DNA of 64,000 nucleotides from Bacillota bacterium (GTDB taxonomy: Bacteria > Bacillota > Clostridia > Saccharofermentanales > DTU023). Positions 27,398-36,328 of the stretch are shown one piece after another (position 1 is the stretch's first letter; the number at the start of each line of letters is the position of its first letter). Made by a program: the position numbers and the translations under genes. The stretch spans positions 1-64,000 of the forward strand of contig JAEWER010000028.1 in NCBI GenBank assembly GCA_023389255.1. Reading direction: 5' to 3'. The notes beneath the pieces were generated by a model, which saw only the letters and a program-made list of their open reading frames with translations, was not told where the DNA came from and made no database searches.

Positions 27398-28078
27398 ATG
27401 AATTACGGTTCTAAGTTTCATTTAGCCCAAAAGGCTCTCACGAAGAAGATAGAAAAAGAAGGTTCCATCATGGATCGTCGGATCGTTATGGTGGATCGTT
27501 TTTTGAATCAAGGATTGGATATTAAGCTGATCGGTAAAATCGGCAAAGCATTTGCAGAAGTTTTTGCTGAATACCATGTAAACAAGGTTTTAACCGTGGA
27601 AGCATCTGGTATACCCGTCGCTTTTGCTACAGCGCAGGCGATGAAAAACATGGCAATTTATGCCAAAAAGAATGTGGATAGCAATATGACCAGCCAATGT
27701 TTGCAAAGCCAAGTATATTCCTACACACGACAACGTTACTATCCCATCACAATAGCCTCTTATCTCTTAGAGCCAGGTGATAGAGTTCTACTGGTTGATG
27801 ATTTCCTAGCTCGTGGAGAAGCGATGTTGGGTCTGTTGCGGATGGTTAAACAAGCTGGTGCAGAAGTCGTTGGGGTGGCAGTTGCTATCGAAAAATCTTT
27901 TGAAGGTGGCAGTCAACGTATCAGAAGTGAGGGGTATAAGGTTTGTAGCTTAGTAGATTTTAATTCTTTGCACGGCAAAATTTGTCCGCGCATGGCTGCT
28001 AAAATGGAGGAGAAAAGAAAACAACAAGACGAAATTAGACGTCTGCAAGATGAAGAATTAGCTAAACAAAAAGCTTAA
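27398..28078 (+). CDS. xpt: Xanthine phosphoribosyltransferase
   Basis: Salvages xanthine with PRPP to give XMP. The Xpt pattern is clear: VDRFLNQGLDIKLIGKIGKAF, VEASGIPVAFA, the PRPP-binding loop VLLVDDFLARGEA and GVAVAIEKSFEGG. The family is usually about 190 residues; here there are about 15 extra residues at the N-terminus and a charged 30-residue C-terminal tail (KMEEKRKQQDEIRRLQDEE) that looks helical. AAGGAG precedes the ATG. Own promoter and terminator suggest a single-gene unit. A distant PRT such as PurR-like regulator is less likely because no HTH domain precedes it. Confidence 0.9.
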   Translation: MNYGSKFHLAQKALTKKIEKEGSIMDRRIVMVDRFLNQGLDIKLIGKIGKAFAEVFAEYHVNKVLTVEASGIPVAFATAQAMKNMAIYAKKNVDSNMTSQCLQSQVYSYTRQRYYPITIASYLLEPGDRVLLVDDFLARGEAMLGLLRMVKQAGAEVVGVAVAIEKSFEGGSQRIRSEGYKVCSLVDFNSLHGKICPRMAAKMEEKRKQQDEIRRLQDEELAKQKA

Positions 28079-28107
28079 TCGACGAACTATTTGGTATTTT
28101 AGGAAGA

Positions 28108-28136
28108 AAAAAGCTTGTCTTAGTGACAAGCTTTTT
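28108..28136. terminator. Terminator between convergent xpt and ribU
   Basis: A perfect 12-bp stem (28108-28119 with 28125-28136) around TTAGT, with A-run on the left and T-run on the right; it can serve both xpt and the opposing ribU. Confidence 0.88.
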
Positions 28137-28170
28137 GTGTGGAGTTAATGATTATGACAAACCTACATTT

Positions 28171-28791
28171 TTATTTATGCAATAAAGGGCTCACTCTTTT
28201 ATAAATTAGAGCTACGATCAAGGAGACAATAATAGCCTTGATTAGGTTAAAGGGTGCTATTACATACAAGATAAAAGTGGGCAGGTCGTGAGCCAGTGTA
28301 TTACCAGTTGCATGTGTAATTTTGAGAATAGCCTCCATATTGAAGCCCATGGCGTTGATATAGAACGGAATATTGATGTAGTAGTTTGTCAACATGCCGA
28401 ACAGAGTCATTGTGATCGTTGCTGTAATCAAACTGATTATTGCACCTTTACGATTAGGTTTGTAGTGATAAACTAGACCACCTGCTAAAACAAAGCTACC
28501 ACAGACGATAAAGTTAGCTATTTCACCGACAAAACCAGTGGAAGTAAAAGGAGTGTGTGCCAGGTTTTTGATAAATTCAATCAAAACACCGGTGATGGGT
28601 CCCATACTGAATGCTCCTAGGAGTGCAGGTATGTCAGAAAAATCAAACTTGAGAAAGCCAGGCATCAGCGGAATGGGAAAATCCAAGTACATCAGGATGA
28701 TGGCACAAGCAGATAAAATACCTGTTTTAGCAATCCAATGGGAAAGGTTCTTGTTACGTGCAGATGCACGCTCTTTGATAAGTGTGTTCAT
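28171..28791 (-). CDS. ribU: Riboflavin transporter, ECF-type substrate-binding component
   Basis: An integral membrane S-component that captures riboflavin and works with a shared ECF energizing module, which is not in the window. About six hydrophobic segments are visible, and the family's binding signature FDFSDIPALLGAFSMGP followed by EFIKN is present. I start at the ATG whose codon is 28789-28791, because GGAGG lies four bases upstream; an in-frame ATG seven residues earlier sits inside the leader hairpin. The length is 206 aa. An FMN riboswitch with a terminator hairpin lies directly upstream, which fixes the substrate with high confidence. Confidence 0.94.
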   Translation of the reverse strand: MNTLIKERASARNKNLSHWIAKTGILSACAIILMYLDFPIPLMPGFLKFDFSDIPALLGAFSMGPITGVLIEFIKNLAHTPFTSTGFVGEIANFIVCGSFVLAGGLVYHYKPNRKGAIISLITATITMTLFGMLTNYYINIPFYINAMGFNMEAILKITHATGNTLAHDLPTFILYVIAPFNLIKAIIVSLIVALIYKRVSPLLHK

Positions 28792-28812
28792 GTTGCCTCC
28801 AATTTTGGGCAT

Positions 28813-28837
28813 AAAAAAGCCCAGAACTAATCCGGGG
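28813..28837 (-). terminator. Riboswitch expression platform: terminator hairpin before ribU
   Basis: On the minus strand CCCGGA (28836-28831) pairs with TCTGGG (28825-28820) over a TTAGT loop, one G-U pair, and is followed by CTTTTTT. A second, overlapping hairpin (GGGC/GCCC, 28807-28822) uses the same GGGC and lies nearer the ribosome site, so the two cannot coexist. Confidence 0.65.
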
Positions 28838-28854
28838 AGACATAAAGATAAAAA

Positions 28855-28972
28855 TTTCCTTTATCCAGACTTTAACTGTCGGTCAAGGATTTGCACCTTG
28901 TCGGCCTCTCTCGAGGTTCGCGGACTTAACTATGCTCACCGCCGGTAGGGAATTACACCCTGCCCCAGAAAC
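28855..28972 (-). promoter_or_regulatory. FMN riboswitch (RFN element) controlling ribU
   Basis: Read on the minus strand, the conserved RFN blocks appear in order: GGGGCAGGGTG, ATTCCCTACCGGCGGT, AGTCCGCGA, GGTGCAAATCCTTGACCGAC, and AGTTAAAGTCTGGAT near the 3' end. These form the six-helix junction that binds FMN. High FMN should favour the terminator downstream and reduce RibU synthesis. Confidence 0.95.
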
Positions 28973-29058
28973 AACTACAAGTTAGCATAAAGTAACTGGA
29001 AGAGCAAGTGCAGATACAAAAGAAGTAATTAGCGACTGCAAAGAGAATCCTTACTAAA

Positions 29059-29087
29059 CTGACGTGAGAAAGCGAGTAGCGTATACT
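29059..29087 (+). promoter_or_regulatory. Candidate promoter for the cdaA-glmM operon
   Basis: CTGACG (29059-29064), 17-base spacer, TATACT (29082-29087) on the plus strand, in the 197-base gap between the divergent ribU leader and cdaA. The leader would be about 75 bases. Confidence 0.45.
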
Positions 29088-29169
29088 ACTAATAATCTAT
29101 GCTTCGGTCTAAATTAGGCAACGCTTGGTGCGGTGCTATAGAATATATAAAGCAAAACTAGGGAAAAGG

Positions 29170-30591
29170 GTGAGCCACTTGTTGATTGTAGCCAGTATAT
29201 TTGAAAGAGCTAAAAATCTGATACTTCACTTTTTTCAATTAGTTCGTGAAGGTATTTTATTCATTGGTGAACCGCGAGATATGCTATTTGCGGTCATCGA
29301 TATTATTGTCACCACAGTTTTCTTTTATTTCATTCTCAAACTGTTGCGTGATTCCAGAGCGTGGCAGTTACTTAAAGGTATAATTTTGATTTTGCTACTG
29401 GCGATGGTATCGCGCTTATTTGGTCTGAATACCATCAGCTTTTTGCTCAACAACACGATTCAAGTATTTGCGATTGCCTTTGTGGTAATTTTTCAGCCAG
29501 AGCTCAGGCGTGCGCTGGAAACAATGGGGCGTTCAAGCTTGATGTCATTGCCACAAAATATTACCGCTGACAAAGTAGCAAACAATAATGGTGATCCTAT
29601 CATCGAAGCGATCTGTCAAGCCTGTGAAGCTATGGCAGCTACCAGAACAGGCGCACTGATCATCATGGAGCGAATGACACAGTTGGGTGACTTATTGGAG
29701 CAAGCCAATGCGTTCAAATTGGACGCTCCTGTCAGCGCGACCATGCTCAAACAAATTTTTTACGTGGGTACGCCTTTACACGATGGTGCAATTCTTATCC
29801 GTGATAATTTGATTAAGGCTGCTCGTATCCACATCCCACTCTCGGATTCTACTAAAGTTCGTACAGATTTTGGTACGAGACATAGAGCGGCAATTGGTGC
29901 TTCAGAATTAGGAGATGCTGTAGTAATTGTTATTTCCGAAGAGAAAGGTACGATTTCCTTAGCGCAAGAAGGCAAATTACAAGTTCTCTCGGGCGCACCC
30001 GAGTTAAAATCACGTCTCTATAACCTATTTACTAGTAACGACGACAAAGCCAAGCACTGGTGGCAGAGATTGCTTCCGCAAATCAATCAATTGCGCCCCG
30101 GTTATTTAAGCGCTAATCTGCGCCGACAAAGAAAAGGTGGCATCGCTGTCTTATCACTTGTTTTAGCAGTTGCCTTGTGGGCGTTTGTACAGGTCCAAGT
30201 AAATCCTTTAGAGACTAGAACCTACCAACTCACATTGCATTATTACAATGAGGAAGCCCTCAGCGAAAAGAAACTAGAAGCAGTTTATCCAGTGCAAGAT
30301 ATATCCGTTCGTTTAACAGGACGTAAGAACGTAATCGATGATTTGAGTAGCGATGATGTCATTGCCTATGTGGACTTGGCAGAAATTGAGAGTGCTGGCG
30401 CCCATAATGTGGCAGTTAAAATTGATAAAAAGATTCCGCAATATGCTAGAACTGAATATCTATCACCACAAGATGTGATGATTTTGGTCAGACCTTATGA
30501 TATAGCGGTTAAAGATAATAAATCTAATACAAGTTCTGCTGAGGAGTTGGTAGAGCCGACAACTACAGCTACCGAAGCAAATGGAAGGTAA
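29170..30591 (+). CDS. cdaA: Diadenylate cyclase CdaA fused to a YbbR (CdaR-like) domain
   Basis: Makes cyclic di-AMP from two ATP at the membrane. Three hydrophobic helices (about 30-110) precede the DAC domain, whose catalytic motifs are intact: Asp205-Gly-Ala in LHDGAIL and Arg237-His-Arg in TRHRAAIGASE. After about residue 315 a further membrane helix (GGIAVLSLVLAVALWAFV) leads to one extracytoplasmic YbbR repeat (about 345-460), the domain of the regulator CdaR. In most Bacillota CdaA and CdaR are separate adjacent genes and CdaR has several YbbR repeats; here they are one polypeptide. glmM follows two bases later, as in the classic cdaA-cdaR-glmM operon. GTG 29170 has AGGG upstream; an upstream TTG (29125) would add 15 residues. 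The fusion frame is continuous. Confidence 0.92.
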   Translation: MSHLLIVASIFERAKNLILHFFQLVREGILFIGEPRDMLFAVIDIIVTTVFFYFILKLLRDSRAWQLLKGIILILLLAMVSRLFGLNTISFLLNNTIQVFAIAFVVIFQPELRRALETMGRSSLMSLPQNITADKVANNNGDPIIEAICQACEAMAATRTGALIIMERMTQLGDLLEQANAFKLDAPVSATMLKQIFYVGTPLHDGAILIRDNLIKAARIHIPLSDSTKVRTDFGTRHRAAIGASELGDAVVIVISEEKGTISLAQEGKLQVLSGAPELKSRLYNLFTSNDDKAKHWWQRLLPQINQLRPGYLSANLRRQRKGGIAVLSLVLAVALWAFVQVQVNPLETRTYQLTLHYYNEEALSEKKLEAVYPVQDISVRLTGRKNVIDDLSSDDVIAYVDLAEIESAGAHNVAVKIDKKIPQYARTEYLSPQDVMILVRPYDIAVKDNKSNTSSAEELVEPTTTATEANGR

Positions 30592-30593
30592 AC

Positions 30594-31949
30594 ATGGCAA
30601 GATTATTTGGAACTGACGGTGTACGTGGCGTAGCTAATAAGGAATTAACCCCTGCTTTAGCTTTCAAGCTGGGTTATGCTGGCGCAAAAGTTTTGACTGG
30701 GGAAAAGAATCATAAACCAATTATCTTAGTTGGTACTGATACACGTATTTCATGTGCGATGTTGGAATGTGCCCTAGTAGCAGGCATTACTTCAGCTGGA
30801 GCAGATGCTTGCATCGCTGGTGTAATTCCCACTCCAGGCATTGCCTATCTGACGAAGAAATACCATTGTGATGCGGGTGTAGTTATTTCAGCCTCTCATA
30901 ATTCTTTTGAGTTTAATGGCATCAAATTTTTCTCAGGCAATGGCTACAAACTTCCTGATGAAGTAGAAGATCGCATTGAAGAATTAATTAACCAAATGGA
31001 CTTAGCTCAAGGTTCTGATTTAATTGGTGCGAATATCGGCCACCGCATAGAGCGAAAAAATGCAGCCAGAGATTATGCAGAGCATCTCAAACGTCGTATG
31101 AGTGTAGATCTCTCAGGCATGAAAATTGCTTTGGATTGTGCCAACGGTGCCTCATTCAATATAGCTCCAAATTTATTCCGTGATTTAGGGGCAGAAGTTG
31201 TGGCGATAGGTATTGAACCAGATGGCTTAAACATTAACCATGAGTGTGGATCAACACACTTAGAGCGCTTAAAACAAACGGTGCGACGTGAGGGCTGTGA
31301 TTTAGGCATTGCATTTGATGGTGATGCAGATCGCATGTTGGCGATCGATGAGTCAGGACAAGAGATTGATGGAGACCAGATCATTGCTATTATCGCTTTG
31401 GGAATGAAAGATAGAGGCGAACTGAATGATGATGGTGTCGCCGTTACGGTGATGAGTAATCTAGGGTTAGATATCATGGCTGAGCAACAAGGCTTAAAAT
31501 TGTACAAAACAAAAGTGGGAGACCGTTATGTTTTAGAAGAGATGCTCAAAAGTGGTTTGTCCCTAGGTGGTGAGCAATCAGGTCACATTATTTTGTTGAA
31601 GCACTCGACCACAGGCGATGGTATGCTCAGCGCTTTAGCACTCTTAAAAACACTTTATAACAGCGGTAAGCGCTTGAGTGAAGCACAAAAAGTTATGAAA
31701 CCGCTACCCCAAGTATTGCTCAATGCTCGAGTTACGAATGAGAAAAAGCATACGATTGTCGATGATCCAGATATTGCTGAAGCCATTCGCAAAGAAGAAG
31801 AGAAGTTGGGTAAAAAAGGTAGAGTGCTTGTTAGAGCATCAGGTACAGAACCCAATATTCGTGTCATGATCGAAGGTGAAGACTTAGAAGAAATTAACTC
31901 CATGGCTAAACACTTAGTTGAGTTAATTACGAGTAAGTATGGTGTATAG
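30594..31949 (+). CDS. glmM: Phosphoglucosamine mutase
   Basis: Turns glucosamine 6-phosphate into glucosamine 1-phosphate for UDP-GlcNAc and the cell wall. Motifs: FGTDGVRGVAN at the N-terminus, the phosphoserine loop VVISASHNS with Ser101, the metal site AFDGDADR, GEQSGHIIL, and the phosphate-binding VRASGTEPNIRVM close to the C-terminus. The usual SASHNP has Ser instead of Pro here, which should not affect catalysis. The length (451 aa) is normal. It follows the cdaA fusion after two bases; GlmM is known to bind and inhibit CdaA in other species, so genomic pairing is meaningful. Confidence 0.97.
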   Translation: MARLFGTDGVRGVANKELTPALAFKLGYAGAKVLTGEKNHKPIILVGTDTRISCAMLECALVAGITSAGADACIAGVIPTPGIAYLTKKYHCDAGVVISASHNSFEFNGIKFFSGNGYKLPDEVEDRIEELINQMDLAQGSDLIGANIGHRIERKNAARDYAEHLKRRMSVDLSGMKIALDCANGASFNIAPNLFRDLGAEVVAIGIEPDGLNINHECGSTHLERLKQTVRREGCDLGIAFDGDADRMLAIDESGQEIDGDQIIAIIALGMKDRGELNDDGVAVTVMSNLGLDIMAEQQGLKLYKTKVGDRYVLEEMLKSGLSLGGEQSGHIILLKHSTTGDGMLSALALLKTLYNSGKRLSEAQKVMKPLPQVLLNARVTNEKKHTIVDDPDIAEAIRKEEEKLGKKGRVLVRASGTEPNIRVMIEGEDLEEINSMAKHLVELITSKYGV

Positions 31950-31958
31950 GAGAACGTT

Positions 31959-33344
31959 TTGCGCGCGAGAACAGCAAGAAAAATAGTTGCCATCCTAGTT
32001 TCGCTCAGTTGTTTGATCTTATTAGTTTCTGGGGCTAAGAGCCTGCTGTTTAATAAAAATACTACTGCTCTTAATGTTGTAGATGATCGCAAGGCTAATA
32101 GCAATCAAGCTGGAGAAAAGCAAACAAATTCTAGTGCCGCTAAAGGTGATGTGCTCAATAAACAGGTAGCTCAGGGAGCTGAAATAGATGCAACTCAGGC
32201 CACTGACAAGGTGGGTCAATTTTTAGCTTGGCCGACAAGTTCAGTAATCGATGAGATTCGCAAGATAGACATGAAAGCTTATCGAGGACGAGGCAAAAAA
32301 AATCAGCCACTCAAAGGTATTTCTGTTTTCTTAATGTTGCCACCCGATGGTGTAGTTAGTATGCAAACAGCACCGCAACATGTGCCGAAGCAAACCGAAA
32401 ATCAATCATCAACGACTGAGCCACAGACAACTTCTACTACAACAACAGCAACTCCAACTGATGTGTTAAACGATTTTGAGTTGAGTACCAATACACAAGA
32501 TAATTATCGCAACAGTCAAGATGTGGCCAACAAAACAGTTGAGGGACAAGTTGCTCCCACGGGCGTTAACGGCTCTAAAGATTTGACAATGACCCAAGTG
32601 GAAGATGTAGTGACAACAGAAATTTCTGTCTGTGCTTCTGTCGCTAATAAAACTAAAGCCTTGCTCGAAGAAATGGGAGCCACAGTCAAAGTGATTGGTG
32701 ACTTTGAACAAGCTTTCACAGACAAGAACAAAGCAGCGCAACTGGGTTCCCACATAATTACCGATTTCGCTAACATCGCTAGACAAAGCGGTTTAGATAT
32801 ATCTCGTATCAATCAGCTTAAACCTGCTCTAAATGAGTGGGAGTCAGGCATCAGTGTAAGTGAAGCTGGTAAAAAGTTTTATGCGGATATGGGCGTTACC
32901 AAGGATCAGCGTTTGCTTTTAGATATTGAGAAACAATACCCCGATTATGTGGTTATCGATTTTAGTACCTATGACAATAACAGCGAAGCCAGAGGTATCT
33001 CGGTATCCTGGTTAGGTCAGGCTGGATCAGCTGGTATCGCGCAATATGATGCTAAAAAACCGCAATTACAACCTCTGTACAATGGTTATGTTGCAGACCG
33101 CAGAGAAAAATTAGCTCAAGCAGTGGGTAAAAGTATCAGTAGCTTATTGCCAGATTTAGCAAGCGATAATACAGTGGCTGAGCGTCAATCGGAATTATCT
33201 ACTTTTAACAATTTACCGATGATTAATGTGGTATTAGGTAGATTAAGCAATCCCATCGACGGCAAGATACTAGTAAATTTTACTAACCGTGACGTGATAG
33301 CAGAAGCTATTAGCACAGCTATTTATCAGTATTACTGTGAATAG
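31959..33344 (+). CDS. Membrane-anchored amidase-3-like protein lacking catalytic residues (probable pseudo-amidase)
   Basis: An N-terminal membrane anchor (about 10-27) is followed by an extracytoplasmic part with a Ser/Thr-rich linker (about 140-165). The remaining order fits N-acetylmuramoyl-L-alanine amidases of the Amidase_3 family: GISVFLMLPPDG replaces the first strand ending in GHGG, VVTTEISVCASV and KTKALLEEMGATVKVI match the E-containing helix, YPDYVVIDFSTYDN matches the SIHAN strand with Asp334 in place of the zinc His, and PMINVVLGRLSNP matches the closing P-x-x-L-V-E-x-G-F-L-S-N with Val425 in place of the catalytic Glu. The zinc histidines and catalytic Glu thus appear lost. TTG start with GGAGA upstream. 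Located between glmM and pgeF, so a cell-wall role is likely, perhaps as a regulator or scaffold. The alignment is by eye. Confidence 0.65.
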   Translation: MRARTARKIVAILVSLSCLILLVSGAKSLLFNKNTTALNVVDDRKANSNQAGEKQTNSSAAKGDVLNKQVAQGAEIDATQATDKVGQFLAWPTSSVIDEIRKIDMKAYRGRGKKNQPLKGISVFLMLPPDGVVSMQTAPQHVPKQTENQSSTTEPQTTSTTTTATPTDVLNDFELSTNTQDNYRNSQDVANKTVEGQVAPTGVNGSKDLTMTQVEDVVTTEISVCASVANKTKALLEEMGATVKVIGDFEQAFTDKNKAAQLGSHIITDFANIARQSGLDISRINQLKPALNEWESGISVSEAGKKFYADMGVTKDQRLLLDIEKQYPDYVVIDFSTYDNNSEARGISVSWLGQAGSAGIAQYDAKKPQLQPLYNGYVADRREKLAQAVGKSISSLLPDLASDNTVAERQSELSTFNNLPMINVVLGRLSNPIDGKILVNFTNRDVIAEAISTAIYQYYCE

Positions 33345-33352
33345 GAGTTAGG

Positions 33353-34156
33353 GTGAAGCTGTACAACAGACAAAATTTGGCGTTCTATGAGTTTGCGGAG
33401 TGGCAGGAGTTCCCGATACAGCATGGCTATACGTCACGTCTAGGTGGTGTGAGCAGTGGTGATTTTGCTGGGTTGCAGTTGAGTGACTCTAGGGGAGATG
33501 ATCCAAAAGCGGTACAACAAAACCGTCAATTGTTCAGTCAAGTTGTCTCAGTTCCACTGCATAAAATGGTATCTAGTCAGCAGGTTCATCAAACAAGGAT
33601 TGAGCGTGTTACGGAAACAACAGCTAGTATTGTTGAACCTAAATCATGTCAACCTAAGGAAGTAGATGGATTATCCACTAACGTACCAGGTATTTTGTTG
33701 ATGACGTGGTACGCTGATTGTGTTCCACTCTACGCTTATGATCCAGTACAACGAGCTGTGGCTGTAGTGCACGCAGGTTGGCGCGGAACCTATGCGCAAA
33801 TGGCAAAGAGGCTGGTTGAGCATATGCAACAAGAGTACGGTAGCCTACCACAAAATTTGCAGATAGGTATAGGTCCCGCCATTTGTCAGCAAAATTACGA
33901 AGTGGATAGCGATTTACAGGCAAAACTGGTTGCGATACTGGGTGATAAAGCAGATACATTTTTTGCACAAGAGACGAAACCACATCTAGATCTGAAGCAA
34001 TTGAATAAGTTTTTCTTTATACAGGCGGGTGTGCCTAAAACACAGATTGTGGTTTCTGACGTATGCACCAAAGAGCATTCTGACTTGTTTTCCCACCGTC
34101 GGACTGGAGAAAAACGCGGCAACAACTTAGGGTTTATTTGCTTGACAAAAGCGTGA
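33353..34156 (+). CDS. pgeF: Peptidoglycan editing factor PgeF / YfiH-family (laccase-domain) protein
   Basis: Members of Cu-oxidase_4 (YfiH) act on purine nucleosides and in E. coli remove wrong residues from cell-wall precursors. The three metal-binding residues are seen: His79 in SSQQVHQT, Cys123 in YADCVPLY and His140 in VHAGWRGT. The [12 protein letters not shown] and [10 protein letters not shown] stretches complete the signature. At 267 aa the length fits. GTG start with AGGAG upstream. Its place after the amidase-like gene and glmM supports a wall-related function, but nucleoside phosphorylase activity is equally known for this family. Confidence 0.88.
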   Translation: MKLYNRQNLAFYEFAEWQEFPIQHGYTSRLGGVSSGDFAGLQLSDSRGDDPKAVQQNRQLFSQVVSVPLHKMVSSQQVHQTRIERVTETTASIVEPKSCQPKEVDGLSTNVPGILLMTWYADCVPLYAYDPVQRAVAVVHAGWRGTYAQMAKRLVEHMQQEYGSLPQNLQIGIGPAICQQNYEVDSDLQAKLVAILGDKADTFFAQETKPHLDLKQLNKFFFIQAGVPKTQIVVSDVCTKEHSDLFSHRRTGEKRGNNLGFICLTKA

Positions 34157-34170
34157 TTTAGGCATAGACT
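34142..34170 (+). promoter_or_regulatory. Sigma-A promoter for rpmE
   Basis: TTGACA (34142-34147), 17-base spacer, TAGACT (34165-34170). The -35 box overlaps the last codons of pgeF. The transcription start is expected near 34177, 77 bases before rpmE. Confidence 0.6.
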
Positions 34171-34253
34171 TTTACAGCTATATACTAAAAATAACCGTGG
34201 TGCATACGTATCAAGACTACTGTGCATTTACGCGCAACCAAGGTGAGGTAATT

Positions 34254-34466
34254 ATGAAAGAAGGAATCCATCCTAAATACGGCAAGTGCATTGTGCGCTG
34301 TGCTTGTGGTGCTACTTTCGAGACTGGTTCGGTGCTCGAGAGCATGACCGTAGATATTTGCTCCAAATGTCACCCGTTCTACACTGGTCGTCAGAAGTTA
34401 GTTGATACAGGCGGACGTGTTGATAAGTTCAAACAAAGATTAGAAGCTTCACAAAAGAAGAACTAG
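34254..34466 (+). CDS. rpmE: 50S ribosomal protein L31, zinc-binding type
   Basis: The 70-residue protein has the four-cysteine zinc set of C+ L31: Cys16 and Cys18 in RCACGATF and Cys36 and Cys39 in [11 protein letters not shown] (Cys12 is an extra). The start [14 protein letters not shown] is typical. ATG 34254 has AAGGTGAGG upstream; the longer frame from 34197 adds 19 unrelated residues. This contrasts with L32 of the same genome, which has lost two of its zinc cysteines. Confidence 0.96.
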   Translation: MKEGIHPKYGKCIVRCACGATFETGSVLESMTVDICSKCHPFYTGRQKLVDTGGRVDKFKQRLEASQKKN

Positions 34467-34508
34467 CGAAAATAAGTGAAGCGGCAGTTATGCTGTAGCT
34501 TCGCATGC

Positions 34509-34536
34509 AAAGGAGTTGGATTTCAGCTCCTTTTTT
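34509..34536 (+). terminator. Intrinsic terminator after rpmE
   Basis: AAAGGAG (34509-34515) pairs with CTCCTTT (34527-34533), extended inward by up to three pairs, then TTTTTT. The stem contains the AGGAG that might look like a ribosome site, which should not be counted as one. Confidence 0.78.
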
Positions 34537-34558
34537 ATTACAAAGAAGAGAGTCTAAT

Positions 34559-35434
34559 ATGGGAGAACAACATAGTTGTTGCTCACAAAATCATAGAATT
34601 GGCGGTCAGGCCCTGATTGAAGGGGTGCTGATGCTATCACCCACTAAAAGAGCTTTGGCTGTACGAAATCCAGAGGGTGAGATTGTGGTTGAGCAGTTGC
34701 CGGCATCTAAGCCTACGTGGGGCGAAAATATTCCTCTCGTTCGCGGTTCGATTCGACTTGTCAAACAAATGGCTGTGGGCATGCGTGCAATGACTAGATC
34801 AGCCACTATAGCAGGTGGTGAAGATACAAGCGCAGATAACGGTGGTTGGTTAGTGCTTTTTAGTGCTCTGGTAGCGATTGTTATCTTTGTACTACTACCC
34901 AATACCTTACTAGGTTATTTCGGCACTAAGCTGGGATTAACCCAAAGTGTGGGGGGGAAAATAGCCCTAAATTTTGTTGAAGGAATTTTGCGCATAGCAA
35001 TCTTCTTACTATATATATACTTAGCTACGCGCTTATCCGATATAAAACGGGTATGGATGTACCATGGTGCAGAGCATATGACAATTGCTTGCAATGAACA
35101 TAACTTGCCTTTAGAAGTTGAGAATGTGAAAAAATTCAGTCGTTTGCACCCGCGCTGTGGCACAGCATTTCTCTGTTTGGTTATGGTTATCAGTATCTTA
35201 GTTATTTCACTGACTGGCTGGGGTACATGGTATTACAACTTAATTTGGCGTCTGCTTTTACTACCAGTTATTGCAGGCATATCTTATGAACTGATCACTT
35301 GGGCTGGGCGTAAACAAAATTGGTTTACACGCTTAATCAGTGCACCGGGCTTATGGTTGCAGTTGCTTACAACCGCAGAACCGACAAGTGATATGATCGA
35401 AGTAGCGATAGCAGCACTTAAAGCTGTTCGTTGA
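34559..35434 (+). CDS. DUF1385 (YqhQ-like) membrane protein
   Basis: A conserved but poorly understood membrane protein typical of Bacillota. The N-terminal RIGGQALIEGVLMLSP, the LVRGSIRLVKQMAVGM helix, KRVWMYHGAEHMTIACNE with its histidine cluster, and KFSRLHPRCGTAFL are the family blocks. About four hydrophobic segments are present. The 291-residue length from ATG 34559 is normal; an in-frame upstream start at 34505 would begin inside the terminator hairpin. The gene precedes prmC and prfA as it does in many clostridia; no function is proposed. Confidence 0.9.
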   Translation: MGEQHSCCSQNHRIGGQALIEGVLMLSPTKRALAVRNPEGEIVVEQLPASKPTWGENIPLVRGSIRLVKQMAVGMRAMTRSATIAGGEDTSADNGGWLVLFSALVAIVIFVLLPNTLLGYFGTKLGLTQSVGGKIALNFVEGILRIAIFLLYIYLATRLSDIKRVWMYHGAEHMTIACNEHNLPLEVENVKKFSRLHPRCGTAFLCLVMVISILVISLTGWGTWYYNLIWRLLLLPVIAGISYELITWAGRKQNWFTRLISAPGLWLQLLTTAEPTSDMIEVAIAALKAVR

Positions 35435-35445
35435 AATGGTGATTT

Positions 35446-36327
35446 ATGTTATTACAAGACCTACTCGCAGAAGCGACTGGCATATTGACAGGCGCTAATA
35501 TCGAAGAAGCTAAAGAAGAAGCTAGATGGTTGCTAGAAGATATTGTTGGCATCCCTGTTGCTAGACAACTAGCAGATCCAAACATTGATATCGCCCAAGA
35601 GGAAGTTGATGCTTATCTTGAGGGTATTAATCGCCGGGCTAAACATGAGCCGTATGCCTACATTGTAGGAAAGCAAGAGTTTTATGGGCTGAATTTTGTT
35701 GTCGAAAATTGTTTGGTGCCACGTCCCGAAAGTGAACAATTGGTGAGTATCGCACAAAGCTTTGCCAAACGTAATTTTTTGAGTGGTACCCATTTGCCAA
35801 TTGCTGATCTCTGTGCAGGAACCGGCTGTTTGGGTATTAGCTTAGGCTTGAAATTACAAGGAAGTGGCTATCCTGTTGAAGTTGTGGCGACAGAATTAGA
35901 TGCTGGTGCTTTGGAAACATGCAAATTGAACTATCGCAATTATGGTTTTGATGATGCCAGAGTGTTGCATACAGATTTGTTACCGCCGGATGGTCTAACA
36001 TTCCAAATCATTCTCTGTAATCCGCCTTATGTCACGGAGAAAGAATATCAAGCATTGCAACCAGAAGTGAGGGTCTTTGAACCTAAACAAGCGTTAGTAG
36101 GGGGTATTGATGGACTTGACTACTATCGCAGAATCGCTGAAAAGGCTATGGATTTTTTAGCGCCTAAAGCAATTTTGTTGATGGAGCATGGCCAAGGACA
36201 ACGAGAGGCAGTCAGAGAATTATTTGCTGACTGGTTAGAACAAGGATTTAACGAAATAGTAGCTGATGACGATCGAGGTATCGATCGCATTTATGGTTTA
36301 GTACGTGGCGTTTTGCCAGAGGAATAA
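35446..36327 (+). CDS. prmC: Peptide chain release factor N5-glutamine methyltransferase
   Basis: Methylates the glutamine of the GGQ motif of release factors. An N-terminal helical domain (about 1-80) is followed by the Rossmann methyltransferase fold: [14 protein letters not shown] (SAM motif I) and the glutamine-binding ILCNPPYV near residue 190. The length of 293 aa is normal. It is directly followed, one base later, by prfA, its substrate gene. Confidence 0.95.
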   Translation: MLLQDLLAEATGILTGANIEEAKEEARWLLEDIVGIPVARQLADPNIDIAQEEVDAYLEGINRRAKHEPYAYIVGKQEFYGLNFVVENCLVPRPESEQLVSIAQSFAKRNFLSGTHLPIADLCAGTGCLGISLGLKLQGSGYPVEVVATELDAGALETCKLNYRNYGFDDARVLHTDLLPPDGLTFQIILCNPPYVTEKEYQALQPEVRVFEPKQALVGGIDGLDYYRRIAEKAMDFLAPKAILLMEHGQGQREAVRELFADWLEQGFNEIVADDDRGIDRIYGLVRGVLPEE

Positions 36328-36328
36328 T

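Noticed and set aside
28538..28948. 136-codon plus-strand frame opposite ribU and the riboswitch
   Set aside because: It is the reverse complement of a well-supported transporter and FMN riboswitch.
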